64,000 nucleotides of DNA from Achromobacter xylosoxidans (GTDB lineage Bacteria; Pseudomonadota; Gammaproteobacteria; Burkholderiales; Burkholderiaceae_B), in assembly GCF_014490035.1 (NCBI RefSeq), contig NZ_CP061008.1, positions 2,418,001 through 2,482,000 of the forward strand. The letters run 5' to 3'. Of this stretch, positions 25,645 to 33,080 are shown one piece after another. A model generated the notes under the pieces. That model was not told the DNA's origin. It did not search any database and saw only the letters and a list, made by a program, of their open reading frames with translations. The position numbers and the translations under genes are program-made. Positions within the stretch are counted from its first letter, which is position 1. Each line of letters begins with the position of its first letter.

Positions 25645-26433
25645 ATGCCGCAACTCGACATCTATCAGGTAGACGCCTTCACTGCCGCGCCTTTCGGCGG
25701 CAACCCCGCAGCGGTCGTGCCGCTGCAGGCCTGGCTGCCGGACGAAACGCTGCAACGCATCGCAGAAGAAAACAACCTGTCCGAAACCGCCTACTTCGTG
25801 CGCAAGGGCGATGTCCACGAGCTGCGCTGGTTCACGCCCGCGGTGGAGGTGGACCTGTGCGGCCATGCCACGCTGGCGTCGGCCTGGGTGCTGTTCGAAC
25901 AGCTGGGCGCAACGGAAGACGTGCTGCGCTTTGCCACGCGCAGCGGCGAACTGCAGGTGCGTCGCGCGGGCGACAGGCTGGCGATGGATTTTCCGGCCAA
26001 GCGGCCCGAAGCGCAGCCGATCCCGCCGGGCCTGCTGCAGGCGCTGGGCCTGCCGGGCGCGCAGGCGTTCTACAAGACGGACGACTATCTGGTGGTGATC
26101 GACGATGAATCGCGCATCGATGCCCTGAAGCCGGACTTCGCCGCGCTCGCGGGCTTCGACACGCGCGGGGTGGCGGTGACGGCGCCGTCGGCGCAATTCG
26201 ATTTCGTGACACGCTGGTTCGGGCCGCGGGTGGGCGTGAACGAGGATCCGGTGACCGGCTCGGCGCACACCTCGTTGGCGCCGTACTGGGCCCAACGCCT
26301 GGGCAAGCGCAGCCTGAGCGCGCAGCAGGGCGGGGCGCGCAAGGGGCAGTTGCAATGCGAGGTGCTGGATAACGGCCGGGTGATCATCAGCGGCCAGGCG
26401 GCGTTGTACCTGCGCGGCACGATCTTCATCTGA
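25645..26433 (+). CDS. PhzF-family isomerase
   Basis: A 262-residue PhzF/YddE-like protein. It opens MPQLDIYQVDAFTAAPFGGNPAAVV, with the family GGNPAAVV, then the catalytic-region ENNLSETAYFV containing the conserved Glu, VDLCGHATLASAW, and near the C-terminus EDPVTGSAHTSLAPYW (each shown in part). Members use general acid/base isomerisation; most bacterial copies have no known substrate. The start at 25645 is chosen because it begins the first strand; an upstream ATG at 25594 adds 17 unconserved residues. Monocistronic. Confidence 0.9.
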   Translation: MPQLDIYQVDAFTAAPFGGNPAAVVPLQAWLPDETLQRIAEENNLSETAYFVRKGDVHELRWFTPAVEVDLCGHATLASAWVLFEQLGATEDVLRFATRSGELQVRRAGDRLAMDFPAKRPEAQPIPPGLLQALGLPGAQAFYKTDDYLVVIDDESRIDALKPDFAALAGFDTRGVAVTAPSAQFDFVTRWFGPRVGVNEDPVTGSAHTSLAPYWAQRLGKRSLSAQQGGARKGQLQCEVLDNGRVIISGQAALYLRGTIFI

Positions 26434-26482
26434 GGCCGGGCGGGGCGCAGCCCCGGCTCGCGGCGGCGTAACAAAAGAGACG

Positions 26483-26511
26483 TTGACACGGTTTATGCTC
26501 AACACTAGCAT
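26483..26511 (+). promoter_or_regulatory. Sigma70-like promoter of nadAB
   Basis: TTGACA (26483-26488) and TAGCAT (26506-26511) are separated by 17 bases, matching a sigma70 -35/-10 pair (6/6 and 4/6). Transcription would begin near 26518, about 60 bases before nadA. The first palindrome overlaps the -35 end and the whole -10. Confidence 0.7.
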
Positions 26512-26519
26512 AAACCGTG
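26487..26519. promoter_or_regulatory. Long perfect palindrome, nadA operator 1
   Basis: 13-bp perfect arms CACGGTTTATGCT (26487-26499) and AGCATAAACCGTG (26507-26519) around CAACACT. It overlaps the nadA promoter, so a bound repressor would block RNA polymerase. A run of seven T follows (26524-26530), so it could also act as the terminator of phzF; the match of its core to a second site argues for an operator. Confidence 0.65.
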
Positions 26520-26538
26520 CTCTTTTTTTGCCCAATAA

Positions 26539-26555
26539 ATGCTCAATATGAGCAT
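26539..26555. promoter_or_regulatory. Second palindrome, nadA operator 2
   Basis: ATGCTCA-ATA-TGAGCAT, with the same ATGCT-N7-AGCAT core as the site at 26495-26511 and an identical centre spacing of 44 bp (about four helical turns). It lies between the inferred transcription start and nadA. Two equal sites on one face of the helix suggest cooperative or looped repression. The regulator is not in this window. Confidence 0.65.
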
Positions 26556-26579
26556 AAAATCTCGCGAGGAGACGCCTCC

Positions 26580-27719
26580 ATGGACACCCCCAATCGCCGG
26601 TACGTCGAATTCGATCTGCCTGCCACACCGAGCTGCCCCAGCGCCGTCGGCCAGGCCTGGGCCCGCGTGCCCGAACCCTTGCCAGCCAGCGAACGCGCCG
26701 CCTGCGTGGCGCGCATACGCGAACTGCTGGCGCGGGAGCGCGCCGTGCTGGTCGCGCACTATTACGTCGATGCGGAGTTGCAGGAACTGGCCGAACAGAC
26801 CGGCGGCTGCGTCGGCGACTCGCTGGAGATGGCGCGCTTCGGCCGCGACCATGAGGCCCGCACGCTGGTGGTGGCCGGCGTGCGCTTCATGGGCGAGACC
26901 GCCAAGATCCTGAGCCCGGACAAGCGCATCCTGATGCCGGACCTCGACGCCACCTGCTCGCTGGACCTGGGCTGTCCGGCCGCCGATTTCGCCGCCTGGT
27001 GCGATGCCCATCCGGACCGGACGGTGGTGGTCTACGCCAATACCAGCGCTGAAGTGAAGGCGCGCGCGGACTGGGTCGTGACCTCGTCGATCGCGCTGGA
27101 CGTAATCGCCGACCTGCATGCGCGCGGCGAGAAAATCCTGTGGGCGCCGGACCGCCATCTGGGCGACTACGTGCAACGCCAGACCGGCGCCGACATGCTG
27201 CTGTGGCAGGGGTCCTGCCTGGTACATGACGAGTTCAAGGGCACCGAACTGGAACTGCTTCGCGCCGAGCACCCGCAAGCCAAGGTGCTGGCGCATCCGG
27301 AATCGCCCGCCGCCGTGCTGGCGCAGGCCGACGTGGTGGGCTCGACCACGCAGCTGATCGATGCCGCGCGCAAGTTCGACGCGGAGCTGCTGATCGTCGC
27401 GACCGACCAGGGCATCCTGCACAAGATGCGCGCCGCAGCGCCCGGCAAGACCTTCCTGGCCGCGCCCACCGCGGGCAACAGCGCCAGTTGCAAGAGCTGC
27501 GCGCATTGCCCCTGGATGGCCATGAATGCCCTGGGCAACCTGGCCGGGACGCTGGAGCATGGTCGCAACGAAATCACACTGGACCCCGCGCTGGGCCTGC
27601 GTGCCAAGGCGCCGATCGACCGCATGCTGGACTTCGCGGAACGGCGCAAGCGCCGCGTGCAGGCCAGCGGCGACTTCGCGCGCGACACGGCGCTGTATGC
27701 CAGCGTCGGGCCGGCCTAG
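26580..27719 (+). CDS. nadA: Quinolinate synthase NadA
   Basis: A 379-residue NadA, which condenses iminoaspartate with dihydroxyacetone phosphate to quinolinate in de novo NAD synthesis. The [4Fe-4S] ligands are visible as Cys126 (DLDATCSL), Cys213 ([10 protein letters not shown]) and Cys310 in [10 protein letters not shown]. Cys304 and Cys307 form the extra CxxCxxC motif. [13 protein letters not shown] and [12 protein letters not shown] are the substrate-side motifs. The start at 26580 follows CGAGGAGACGCCTCC. It is first in an operon with nadB, 20 bases downstream, and lies behind two palindromic operators. Confidence 0.97.
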   Translation: MDTPNRRYVEFDLPATPSCPSAVGQAWARVPEPLPASERAACVARIRELLARERAVLVAHYYVDAELQELAEQTGGCVGDSLEMARFGRDHEARTLVVAGVRFMGETAKILSPDKRILMPDLDATCSLDLGCPAADFAAWCDAHPDRTVVVYANTSAEVKARADWVVTSSIALDVIADLHARGEKILWAPDRHLGDYVQRQTGADMLLWQGSCLVHDEFKGTELELLRAEHPQAKVLAHPESPAAVLAQADVVGSTTQLIDAARKFDAELLIVATDQGILHKMRAAAPGKTFLAAPTAGNSASCKSCAHCPWMAMNALGNLAGTLEHGRNEITLDPALGLRAKAPIDRMLDFAERRKRRVQASGDFARDTALYASVGPA

Positions 27720-27724
27720 GGACT

Positions 27725-27738
27725 AGCGGAGGTCCGCT
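27725..27738 (+). promoter_or_regulatory. Small hairpin masking the nadB ribosome site
   Basis: AGCGG (27725-27729) can pair with CCGCT (27734-27738) around loop AGGT, placing the GGAGG Shine-Dalgarno of nadB inside the structure. The nadA stop is at 27717-27719, so a ribosome terminating there would cover and open it. That would couple nadB translation to nadA. Inference from sequence only. Confidence 0.45.
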
Positions 27739-27739
27739 C

Positions 27740-29302
27740 ATGGAATTCGACGTCATCATCATCGGCAGCGGCCTGGCCGGCATGGCCGCGGCGCTGGAAC
27801 TGGCCCCGCGCAAACGGGTCGCCCTCGTGTCCAAGGGCGAACTGCGCGACAGCGCCAGCAACCGCGCCCAGGGGGGCATTGCCGCGCCGCTGGGCGCCGA
27901 CGACAGCATCGAGGCGCACGTCAACGATACCCTGGTCGCGGGCGCCGGCCTGTGCGATCTGCCGGCCACGCGGAACATCATTTCCCGGGCCTGCGGCGCG
28001 ATAGCCTGGCTGCAGGAGCAGGGCGTCGCGTTCACGCCGGAGCTCGGCGGATTGCATCTGACGCGTGAAGGCGGGCACGGCCTGCGCCGTATCGCGCACG
28101 CGGCGGACGCGACCGGCAGCGCCATCGTCGCGGCCCTGGAGGACCGCGTGCGGCGGCAAGCCGGCATCACGTTGCTGCAGGCGCATTGCGCCGTGGACCT
28201 GATCCTGGACGGCGCCGCAGGTACGGCTGCGGCGCGTTGCCGCGGCGTGCGCCTGCTGGACCTGCGCAGCGGACGGATTTTCGATGCGTCCGCCAGCCAT
28301 GTCGTGCTGGCCACGGGCGGCGCGGGGCAGGCATACCAGACGACTACCGCGCCGCCGGCCGCGACCGGCGACGGCATCGCCATGGCCTGGCGCGCGGGCT
28401 GCCGGATCGCCAACATGGAGTTCACGCAATTCCATCCTACCGGCCTGCACCATGCGCAAGCGGGAGGATTCCTCATTTCCGAGGCGGTGCGCGGCGAGGG
28501 CGGCATACTGCGCCTGCCCGATGGCGCGCGCTTCATGCCGGCCTACGATGCCCGCGCCGAGTTGGCGCCGCGCGATATCGTCGCCCGCGCGATCCAGGGC
28601 GAAATGGAACGCCATGGACTGGAGTGCGTGTACCTGGATATCAGTCACCAATCGCCGGGATTCCTGCAGGAACATTTTCCTACCATCCAGGCGCGCTGCC
28701 TGGCGCTGGGCATCGACATCACGACGACTCCCATCCCGGTTGCGCCCTCCGCGCATTACACCTGCGGCGGCATCGTTGCCGACCAGGCCGGACGCAGCAA
28801 TCTGTCCGGTTTGTACGCGGTGGGCGAAGCCGCCTGCACCGGACTGCACGGCGCCAACCGCCTGGCCAGCAATTCGCTGCTGGAGTGCGTGGTGACGGGA
28901 CGGGCTGCCGCGCAAGACATCTTGGGCCAGGTGCCGGCCGATGTTCCCCATCGAACTCCGGCTGCCGACGCAACCGCCGTGCCGGCGTCGCCCGATCTGG
29001 CGCGGCTGCGGCGCGACCTGCGCCAGTTGATGAGCCGGGACGTGGGCGTGCTGCGCAGCGATGCCTCGCTGGCGCGCGCGGCCGCATTCATCGGTCCGTT
29101 GCGAGCAGAGACGGACGCGCGGTTGCTGCGCGAGGGCTTGAGCCTGGAATTGCTGGAGCTGCGCAACCTCGCCCTGGCGGCTGATCTCATCGTGCGGGCG
29201 GCGAGTGCGCGCGGTGAGAGCAGGGGGGCGCATTTCAACCGGGACCGGCCTGGCTCGGACGCCGTGGATTTGCGGCCGCGCGCGCCTGCCGCAACCGCGT
29301 AG
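27740..29302 (+). CDS. nadB: L-aspartate oxidase NadB
   Basis: A 520-residue flavoprotein oxidising L-aspartate to iminoaspartate for NadA. The FAD motif GSGLAG is at residues 9-14, then NRAQGGIAAPLGADDS, EGGHGLRRIAHAADATG, the active-site EFTQFHPTGLH, RPRDI-type LAPRDIVARAIQGE, SAHYTCGGI, and GEAACTGLHGANRLASNS. The C-terminal helical domain LRQLMSRDVGVLR closes it. The start at 27740 is fixed by GGAGG. No nadC follows; the next gene is on the other strand. A separate aspartate dehydrogenase gene is at 57908. Confidence 0.96.
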   Translation: MEFDVIIIGSGLAGMAAALELAPRKRVALVSKGELRDSASNRAQGGIAAPLGADDSIEAHVNDTLVAGAGLCDLPATRNIISRACGAIAWLQEQGVAFTPELGGLHLTREGGHGLRRIAHAADATGSAIVAALEDRVRRQAGITLLQAHCAVDLILDGAAGTAAARCRGVRLLDLRSGRIFDASASHVVLATGGAGQAYQTTTAPPAATGDGIAMAWRAGCRIANMEFTQFHPTGLHHAQAGGFLISEAVRGEGGILRLPDGARFMPAYDARAELAPRDIVARAIQGEMERHGLECVYLDISHQSPGFLQEHFPTIQARCLALGIDITTTPIPVAPSAHYTCGGIVADQAGRSNLSGLYAVGEAACTGLHGANRLASNSLLECVVTGRAAAQDILGQVPADVPHRTPAADATAVPASPDLARLRRDLRQLMSRDVGVLRSDASLARAAAFIGPLRAETDARLLREGLSLELLELRNLALAADLIVRAASARGESRGAHFNRDRPGSDAVDLRPRAPAATA

Positions 29303-29336
29303 GCGCGGGCAGGGCAGTTTCCGGCCGGCCGGCGGC

Positions 29337-30191
29337 TCAGGAAACCCCGGTCAGCAGATGCTGCGCGGCGCCCGTCGCCGCGCGCCTGAAACGCGACGGC
29401 GACACGCCCATGTGCTCGCGGAAGAAGCGGGAGAAATTGCCGGGCGTGGAGAAGCCCAGGTCCAGCGCCACGGAGGTCAGGGGCTGCTCCTGGTGCACCA
29501 GCAGGCGCACGGCTTCTTCGACGCGCACGGCGCTCCAGAAGACTTGCGGCGTGGTATTGAGCTGATCGCGGAACAGCGCGAAGAAATGGCCGCGCGACAG
29601 TCCCACGCGGCTGGCGACCTCTTCCGCCGTGATCGGTTCATGGGCGTGCTCGCGCATGTAGGCGATCGCCGCGCGCAGCCGGCGGTCCAGCGCCGGCGCC
29701 GCGGGCATCTGGTTGCGCGGGCGATCCGGCTCGATGGACGATTCGATCGCCGCTTGCAGCAGGGCCTCGACCTCGGCATCCAGGTCCGCGCCGGGGTGGT
29801 CCTGCGGCGCCACGATCTTGTGCAGCAAGCGCCAACAGCCCTGGCGCACCGCCGCGTCGATGGGCACGCCCGGCGCCGCGAAGTGGAAGGGGCGGCCCGT
29901 GGCGGCGCGCCGTTCGTCCAGCCAGGGCTTGGCGATGTAGAGCACCAGGAAAATGGCCGGGCCCGACCGTTCAAGCAGCCTGGCGTCGTGCGATTCGTAC
30001 GTATTGGTGCCTAGCGCCAGATGTTCGCTGTAGGGGACCGGAGTCTGGCCGACATGGCCCTGCACGCGCGCGCCGCCCAGCCACAGGGCCAGCTGCACTT
30101 CCGCATGCGCGTGCGCGATCAGGTCGTCGCGCAGTTCCAGCACGACGGCGCGGCCGAACGCGCCTTCGTGCAAGGCGTAGGTCTCCTGCAT
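29337..30191 (-). CDS. AraC-family transcriptional regulator
   Basis: A 284-residue regulator with an N-terminal cupin (residues about 10-110: HAHAEVQLALWLGG, YSEHLALGTNTYESHD) and a C-terminal AraC domain (residues about 175-270: VASRVGLSRGHFFALFRDQL, VALDLGFSTPGNFSRFFREHMGVSPSRFR). It is divergent from an alpha/beta hydrolase-amidohydrolase pair with a 258-bp gap carrying two direct repeats, so these genes are its likely targets. The inducer is unknown. Confidence 0.88.
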   Translation of the reverse strand: MQETYALHEGAFGRAVVLELRDDLIAHAHAEVQLALWLGGARVQGHVGQTPVPYSEHLALGTNTYESHDARLLERSGPAIFLVLYIAKPWLDERRAATGRPFHFAAPGVPIDAAVRQGCWRLLHKIVAPQDHPGADLDAEVEALLQAAIESSIEPDRPRNQMPAAPALDRRLRAAIAYMREHAHEPITAEEVASRVGLSRGHFFALFRDQLNTTPQVFWSAVRVEEAVRLLVHQEQPLTSVALDLGFSTPGNFSRFFREHMGVSPSRFRRAATGAAQHLLTGVS

Positions 30192-30330
30192 CTCTGTCTC
30201 CCGTTTTTCTTATCGCCTCGCCGCGCAAGCCTGGGCTTGCGTGCGGGCGGGTGCGGCGCTCCGGGAATTTTATGGGCGTTTGCGCGCTTCTCCACGCTAG
30301 GTGTATTCACTAGGCACAAAATCTGACTCT

Positions 30331-30358
30331 GCGATAAGTCCGCGCACCCGGCGATAAG
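30331..30358. promoter_or_regulatory. Two direct repeats, candidate AraC binding sites
   Basis: GCGATAAG occurs at 30331-30338 and again at 30351-30358, exactly 20 bp apart. That is close to the two-turn spacing at which AraC-type proteins usually bind direct half-sites. They lie between the divergent AraC and hydrolase genes. A further hairpin (CGCAAGC-CTGG-GCTTGCG, 30224-30241) lies in the AraC leader. Confidence 0.45.
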
Positions 30359-30449
30359 CGCGCCGCCGCCTGCGCCGATACAGTCCTGAAAAATCGTCGG
30401 CGCAATGCCGATGCAGACAGCGACTGTTCAGATAAAGGGAGACGGCGGC

Positions 30450-31232
30450 ATGAGCACGCAACACGTCAACGGCATGGCCGTGGAGATCGACGGCGAGGGG
30501 CCGGCACTGTTGTGCATACACGGCCTGGGCGGTTCCTCGAATACCTGGACGCCCGTCATGGGCGCCTTCGACGGCTTTCGCGTGATCCGTCCCGACCTGC
30601 CGGGCAGCGCGCGCTCGGCGTTGGGCGAAAAGCGCCTGTCCATCGCCGCCTATGTGGACGCATTGGCCGGACTGCTGGACGTACTGGACGTAGATGCGGC
30701 GCACATCGCCGCGCATTCGCTGGGTACCGTGGTCGCCCAGCATCTTGCCGTGACGCATCCGGGCAGGGTCAAGTCGCTGGCCTTGTTCGGCCCGCTGGCC
30801 GCGCCGCCGGACGCGGGGCGGCCCGGCATCCGTGCGCGGGCGCAGCTTGCCCGCGGTGGCGACGCGGCCATGCAGGAGATCGCTGACGCCATCGTCAAGG
30901 CCGCGACCAGCGCCCAGACCAGGCAGGATCAGCCCGCCGTGCTGGCGCTGGTGCGCGAGAGCGTGATGCGCCAGCCGCCGGAAGGCTATGCGCAGAGCTG
31001 CGAGGCGCTGGCGGATGCGCAGCCGGCCGCCGCGGAAGCGATAGGCGTACCGACTGTCCTGATTACCGGCGACCAGGACGGCGTGGCGCCGCCCGCCAAC
31101 GTTGACGCCCTGGCCGCGCGCATCGCTGGCAGCCGCCGCATCGTGCTGGACGGATGCGGCCACTGGACCACCTACGAAAAGCCCCAAGCCTGCATGCAGG
31201 CCCTGCGGGAGTTCCACGCGGCGCTGCGCTAG
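30450..31232 (+). CDS. Alpha/beta-fold hydrolase
   Basis: A 260-residue hydrolase. Oxyanion motif LLCIHGLGGSSNTW is at residues about 20-33. The nucleophile elbow AHSLGT puts Ser near residue 91. The acid is probably in VLITGDQDGVAPP (Asp about 211), and the base His in LDGCGHWTTYEKP (about 240). The start at 30450 has GGGAGACGGCGGC upstream; the in-frame ATG at 30405 lacks a site. It is followed 66 bases later by an amidohydrolase, so the two may act in sequence on an ester/amide substrate. The product is unknown. Confidence 0.87.
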   Translation: MSTQHVNGMAVEIDGEGPALLCIHGLGGSSNTWTPVMGAFDGFRVIRPDLPGSARSALGEKRLSIAAYVDALAGLLDVLDVDAAHIAAHSLGTVVAQHLAVTHPGRVKSLALFGPLAAPPDAGRPGIRARAQLARGGDAAMQEIADAIVKAATSAQTRQDQPAVLALVRESVMRQPPEGYAQSCEALADAQPAAAEAIGVPTVLITGDQDGVAPPANVDALAARIAGSRRIVLDGCGHWTTYEKPQACMQALREFHAALR

Positions 31233-31298
31233 GCCACGTTTTCCTGGCGTTTCAACATAAGAAATCGGCCCCTCGACGCGGGCCGGAGGAGACCTGTC

Positions 31299-32606
31299 AT
31301 GTCCAGAATTGCCATTACCAATGTCGCCATCTTCGATGGCAGCGGCATGGAACCCTTTCAAGGCGAAGTGTTGATCGATGGCGCGCGCATCGCGCAGGTC
31401 GCGCGCGCGCCTGAGCAGGTGAGCCGGGAGGGCGCGCGCCTCATCGACGGGCGCGGCCGCTTCCTGATGCCCGGCATGACGGAAGCGCACACGCATTTCT
31501 CCTGGAACGACCAGCCCACGCTGGCGGCGATCCAGTTCATGCCGCCGGAGGAGCACATTCTCTGGTGCGTGCGCGTGGCCAAACGCTATCTGGAAATGGG
31601 CTGGACCTCGGCCATCGGCGCGGCCGCGGCCAAGCCGCGCCTGGACGTGGTGCTGCGTAACGCCATCAACGCCGGCGAATGCCCGGGGCCGCGTTACCTG
31701 GCGGGCAGCCAGGAGATCACCACCATAGGCGCGCTGGGCGACAACTCGCTGCCGCACATGCCGTTCGACGAGCTTAGCTTCGGCAGCGTGTGCTGTGGCC
31801 CTGAAGAGATCCGGCGCTCGGCGCGCACCTTCATCAAATACGGTGTCGATCACCTGAAGATAAATCTGTCCGGCGAGTACATCGCCGGGCTGCCGGCCGA
31901 GATGTCGCCGTTCGCAGAAGACGAGATCGCCATGCTGGCGAACGAGGCCAAGCGCTATGGCAAGCGCGTCGCGGCGCACGCGCGCTCCAGCGAGTCGGTC
32001 AAGCAATGCGTGCGCCACGGCATCGAGATGATCTACCACGCCAGCTTTGCCGATGAAGAGGCGCTCGACATGCTGGAAGCCAGGAAAGACAGCCACTTCG
32101 TCGCGCCGGGCATAGGCTGGCTGATCAGGACGGCCTTCAACGCGTCCGAGTACGGCATCACGCCCGCCATCGCCGAGCAGATGGGCTACAAGCGCGAACT
32201 GGAAATCGCCTCGGAGTCGCTGCGCAAGATGCACAAGCGGGGCATCCGCATCCTGCCCGGCGGCGACTACGGCTTTGCCTGGATGCCGCACGGCACCAAC
32301 GCCCGCGACCTGCAATACTTCGTGGACTACATCGGCATGACCCCGACCGAAGCGCTGGTGTCCGCCACTCGGCTGGGCGGCGAGATCATGCAACGACCGC
32401 AGGAATTGGGCATGCTGCGTCCCGGCTATCTGGCGGACGTGGTCATGGTCGACGGGGATCCGCTGAAGGATCTGTCGCTGCTGGTGGATCCGGAGAGGAT
32501 CTTGCTGGTTGTGAAGGATGGGGAGGTGTGCAAGGACAGTCTCCGGCACGATGCGGACGCGGAACTGCTGACTGCCGAAGACAGGGATGCGGCCTTAGTA
32601 CATTGA
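31299..32606 (+). CDS. Amidohydrolase superfamily protein (imidazolonepropionase-like)
   Basis: A 435-residue metal-dependent amidohydrolase. The HxH metal site is His64-Thr-His66 in MTEAHTHFSW. A bridging Lys is likely in VDHLKINLSG, further His in VAAHARSSE and IYHASFADE, and the Asp ligand in LPGGDYGF. The end LRPGYLADVVMVDGDPLKD is typical of imidazolonepropionase-like and prolidase-like composite-domain enzymes. The start at 31299 follows GGAGGAGACCTGTC. It is second in a unit with the alpha/beta hydrolase. Substrate not deducible. Confidence 0.9.
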   Translation: MSRIAITNVAIFDGSGMEPFQGEVLIDGARIAQVARAPEQVSREGARLIDGRGRFLMPGMTEAHTHFSWNDQPTLAAIQFMPPEEHILWCVRVAKRYLEMGWTSAIGAAAAKPRLDVVLRNAINAGECPGPRYLAGSQEITTIGALGDNSLPHMPFDELSFGSVCCGPEEIRRSARTFIKYGVDHLKINLSGEYIAGLPAEMSPFAEDEIAMLANEAKRYGKRVAAHARSSESVKQCVRHGIEMIYHASFADEEALDMLEARKDSHFVAPGIGWLIRTAFNASEYGITPAIAEQMGYKRELEIASESLRKMHKRGIRILPGGDYGFAWMPHGTNARDLQYFVDYIGMTPTEALVSATRLGGEIMQRPQELGMLRPGYLADVVMVDGDPLKDLSLLVDPERILLVVKDGEVCKDSLRHDADAELLTAEDRDAALVH

Positions 32607-32747
32607 CCGACGCGGCGTTACACACACAAGGAGTTGGAGCGCGCAGCGTCGGGACCTGAGCATTCGTAGCGAGCTTGCATTATTGAGCTTGCAGATCAAT
32701 TTCCGCGAACAGATTCACCACGGGCGGAAGAAATGCAATCGGGAGTG

Positions 32748-32984
32748 TCATTCCTCGGCATCTTTGTCCATTGCTTCAAATTGGGCAAAGACGTGGCCCG
32801 CAGGAATGACGTTTCCCTGCGATATTTCGCGCCGGCCTCGATCGATTAGCTTGAGCAGGGCATAGGCTTCCGCCTTATCCCCGCTGCGATTGCAGTATGG
32901 AATCGCCTGGTCTTGATGCGAGCGTTTCACGGCATGGGCCTCCAGTGCAAGTACCGACAGGTGCAACTGTAGACTGGAGTTCAC
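32748..32984 (-). CDS. Small protein with antitoxin-like C-terminus, possibly decayed
   Basis: A 78-codon frame starting at GTG 32984 with only a weak GGCGG upstream. The last about 45 residues (GDKAEAYALLKLIDRGRREI, then QGNVIPAGHVFAQFEAM) resemble the dimer/toxin-wrapping tail of small plasmid-type antitoxins (RelB/ParD/stability-determinant style). The first about 30 residues do not form a convincing DNA-binding motif. No toxin gene adjoins. It may be a relic in a lower-GC patch. Family assignment is tentative. Confidence 0.35.
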   Translation of the reverse strand: MNSSLQLHLSVLALEAHAVKRSHQDQAIPYCNRSGDKAEAYALLKLIDRGRREISQGNVIPAGHVFAQFEAMDKDAEE

Positions 32985-33036
32985 TTATCCGCCGGCTTTT
33001 CTCCCATTATTCGGACAGAAAGTAGGCGAAGCGGTA

Positions 33037-33073
33037 CGAGCAAACCTGGTTGCATCAATGCTGGGTTTGCTCG
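33037..33073. repeat. Inverted repeat at edge of low-GC gap
   Basis: Ten-base perfect arms CGAGCAAACC (33037-33046) and GGTTTGCTCG (33064-33073) with a 17-base loop, eight bases beyond the end of the DadA-like gene. Without a T-run it is an uncertain terminator; it could be the terminal remnant of a small mobile element. Confidence 0.45.
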
Positions 33074-33080
33074 CCTCAAC

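Larger units (their letters stand above)
32607..33080. other. Lower-GC gap, possible remnant island
   Basis: 474 bases visibly less GC-rich than their surroundings, between the amidohydrolase and the convergent DadA-like gene. Apart from one short minus-strand frame (32748-32984), nothing resembles a gene. An inverted repeat lies at its right end. No transposase, integrase or att-like duplication was seen. Decayed foreign DNA is possible. Confidence 0.5.

Noticed and set aside
26487..26530. Intrinsic terminator for phzF
   Set aside because: The 13-bp stem plus T7 fits a terminator, but the stem is AT-rich in the middle, it overlaps a good promoter, and its core recurs 44 bp downstream. An operator reading explains more, though a dual role is not excluded.
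30297..32549. A 750-codon open frame on the minus strand
   Set aside because: It is antisense to the hydrolase and amidohydrolase genes, whose products show intact catalytic motifs. The antisense product is His/Arg/Ala/Gly-rich without family motifs, as expected from GC-rich third-position bias.
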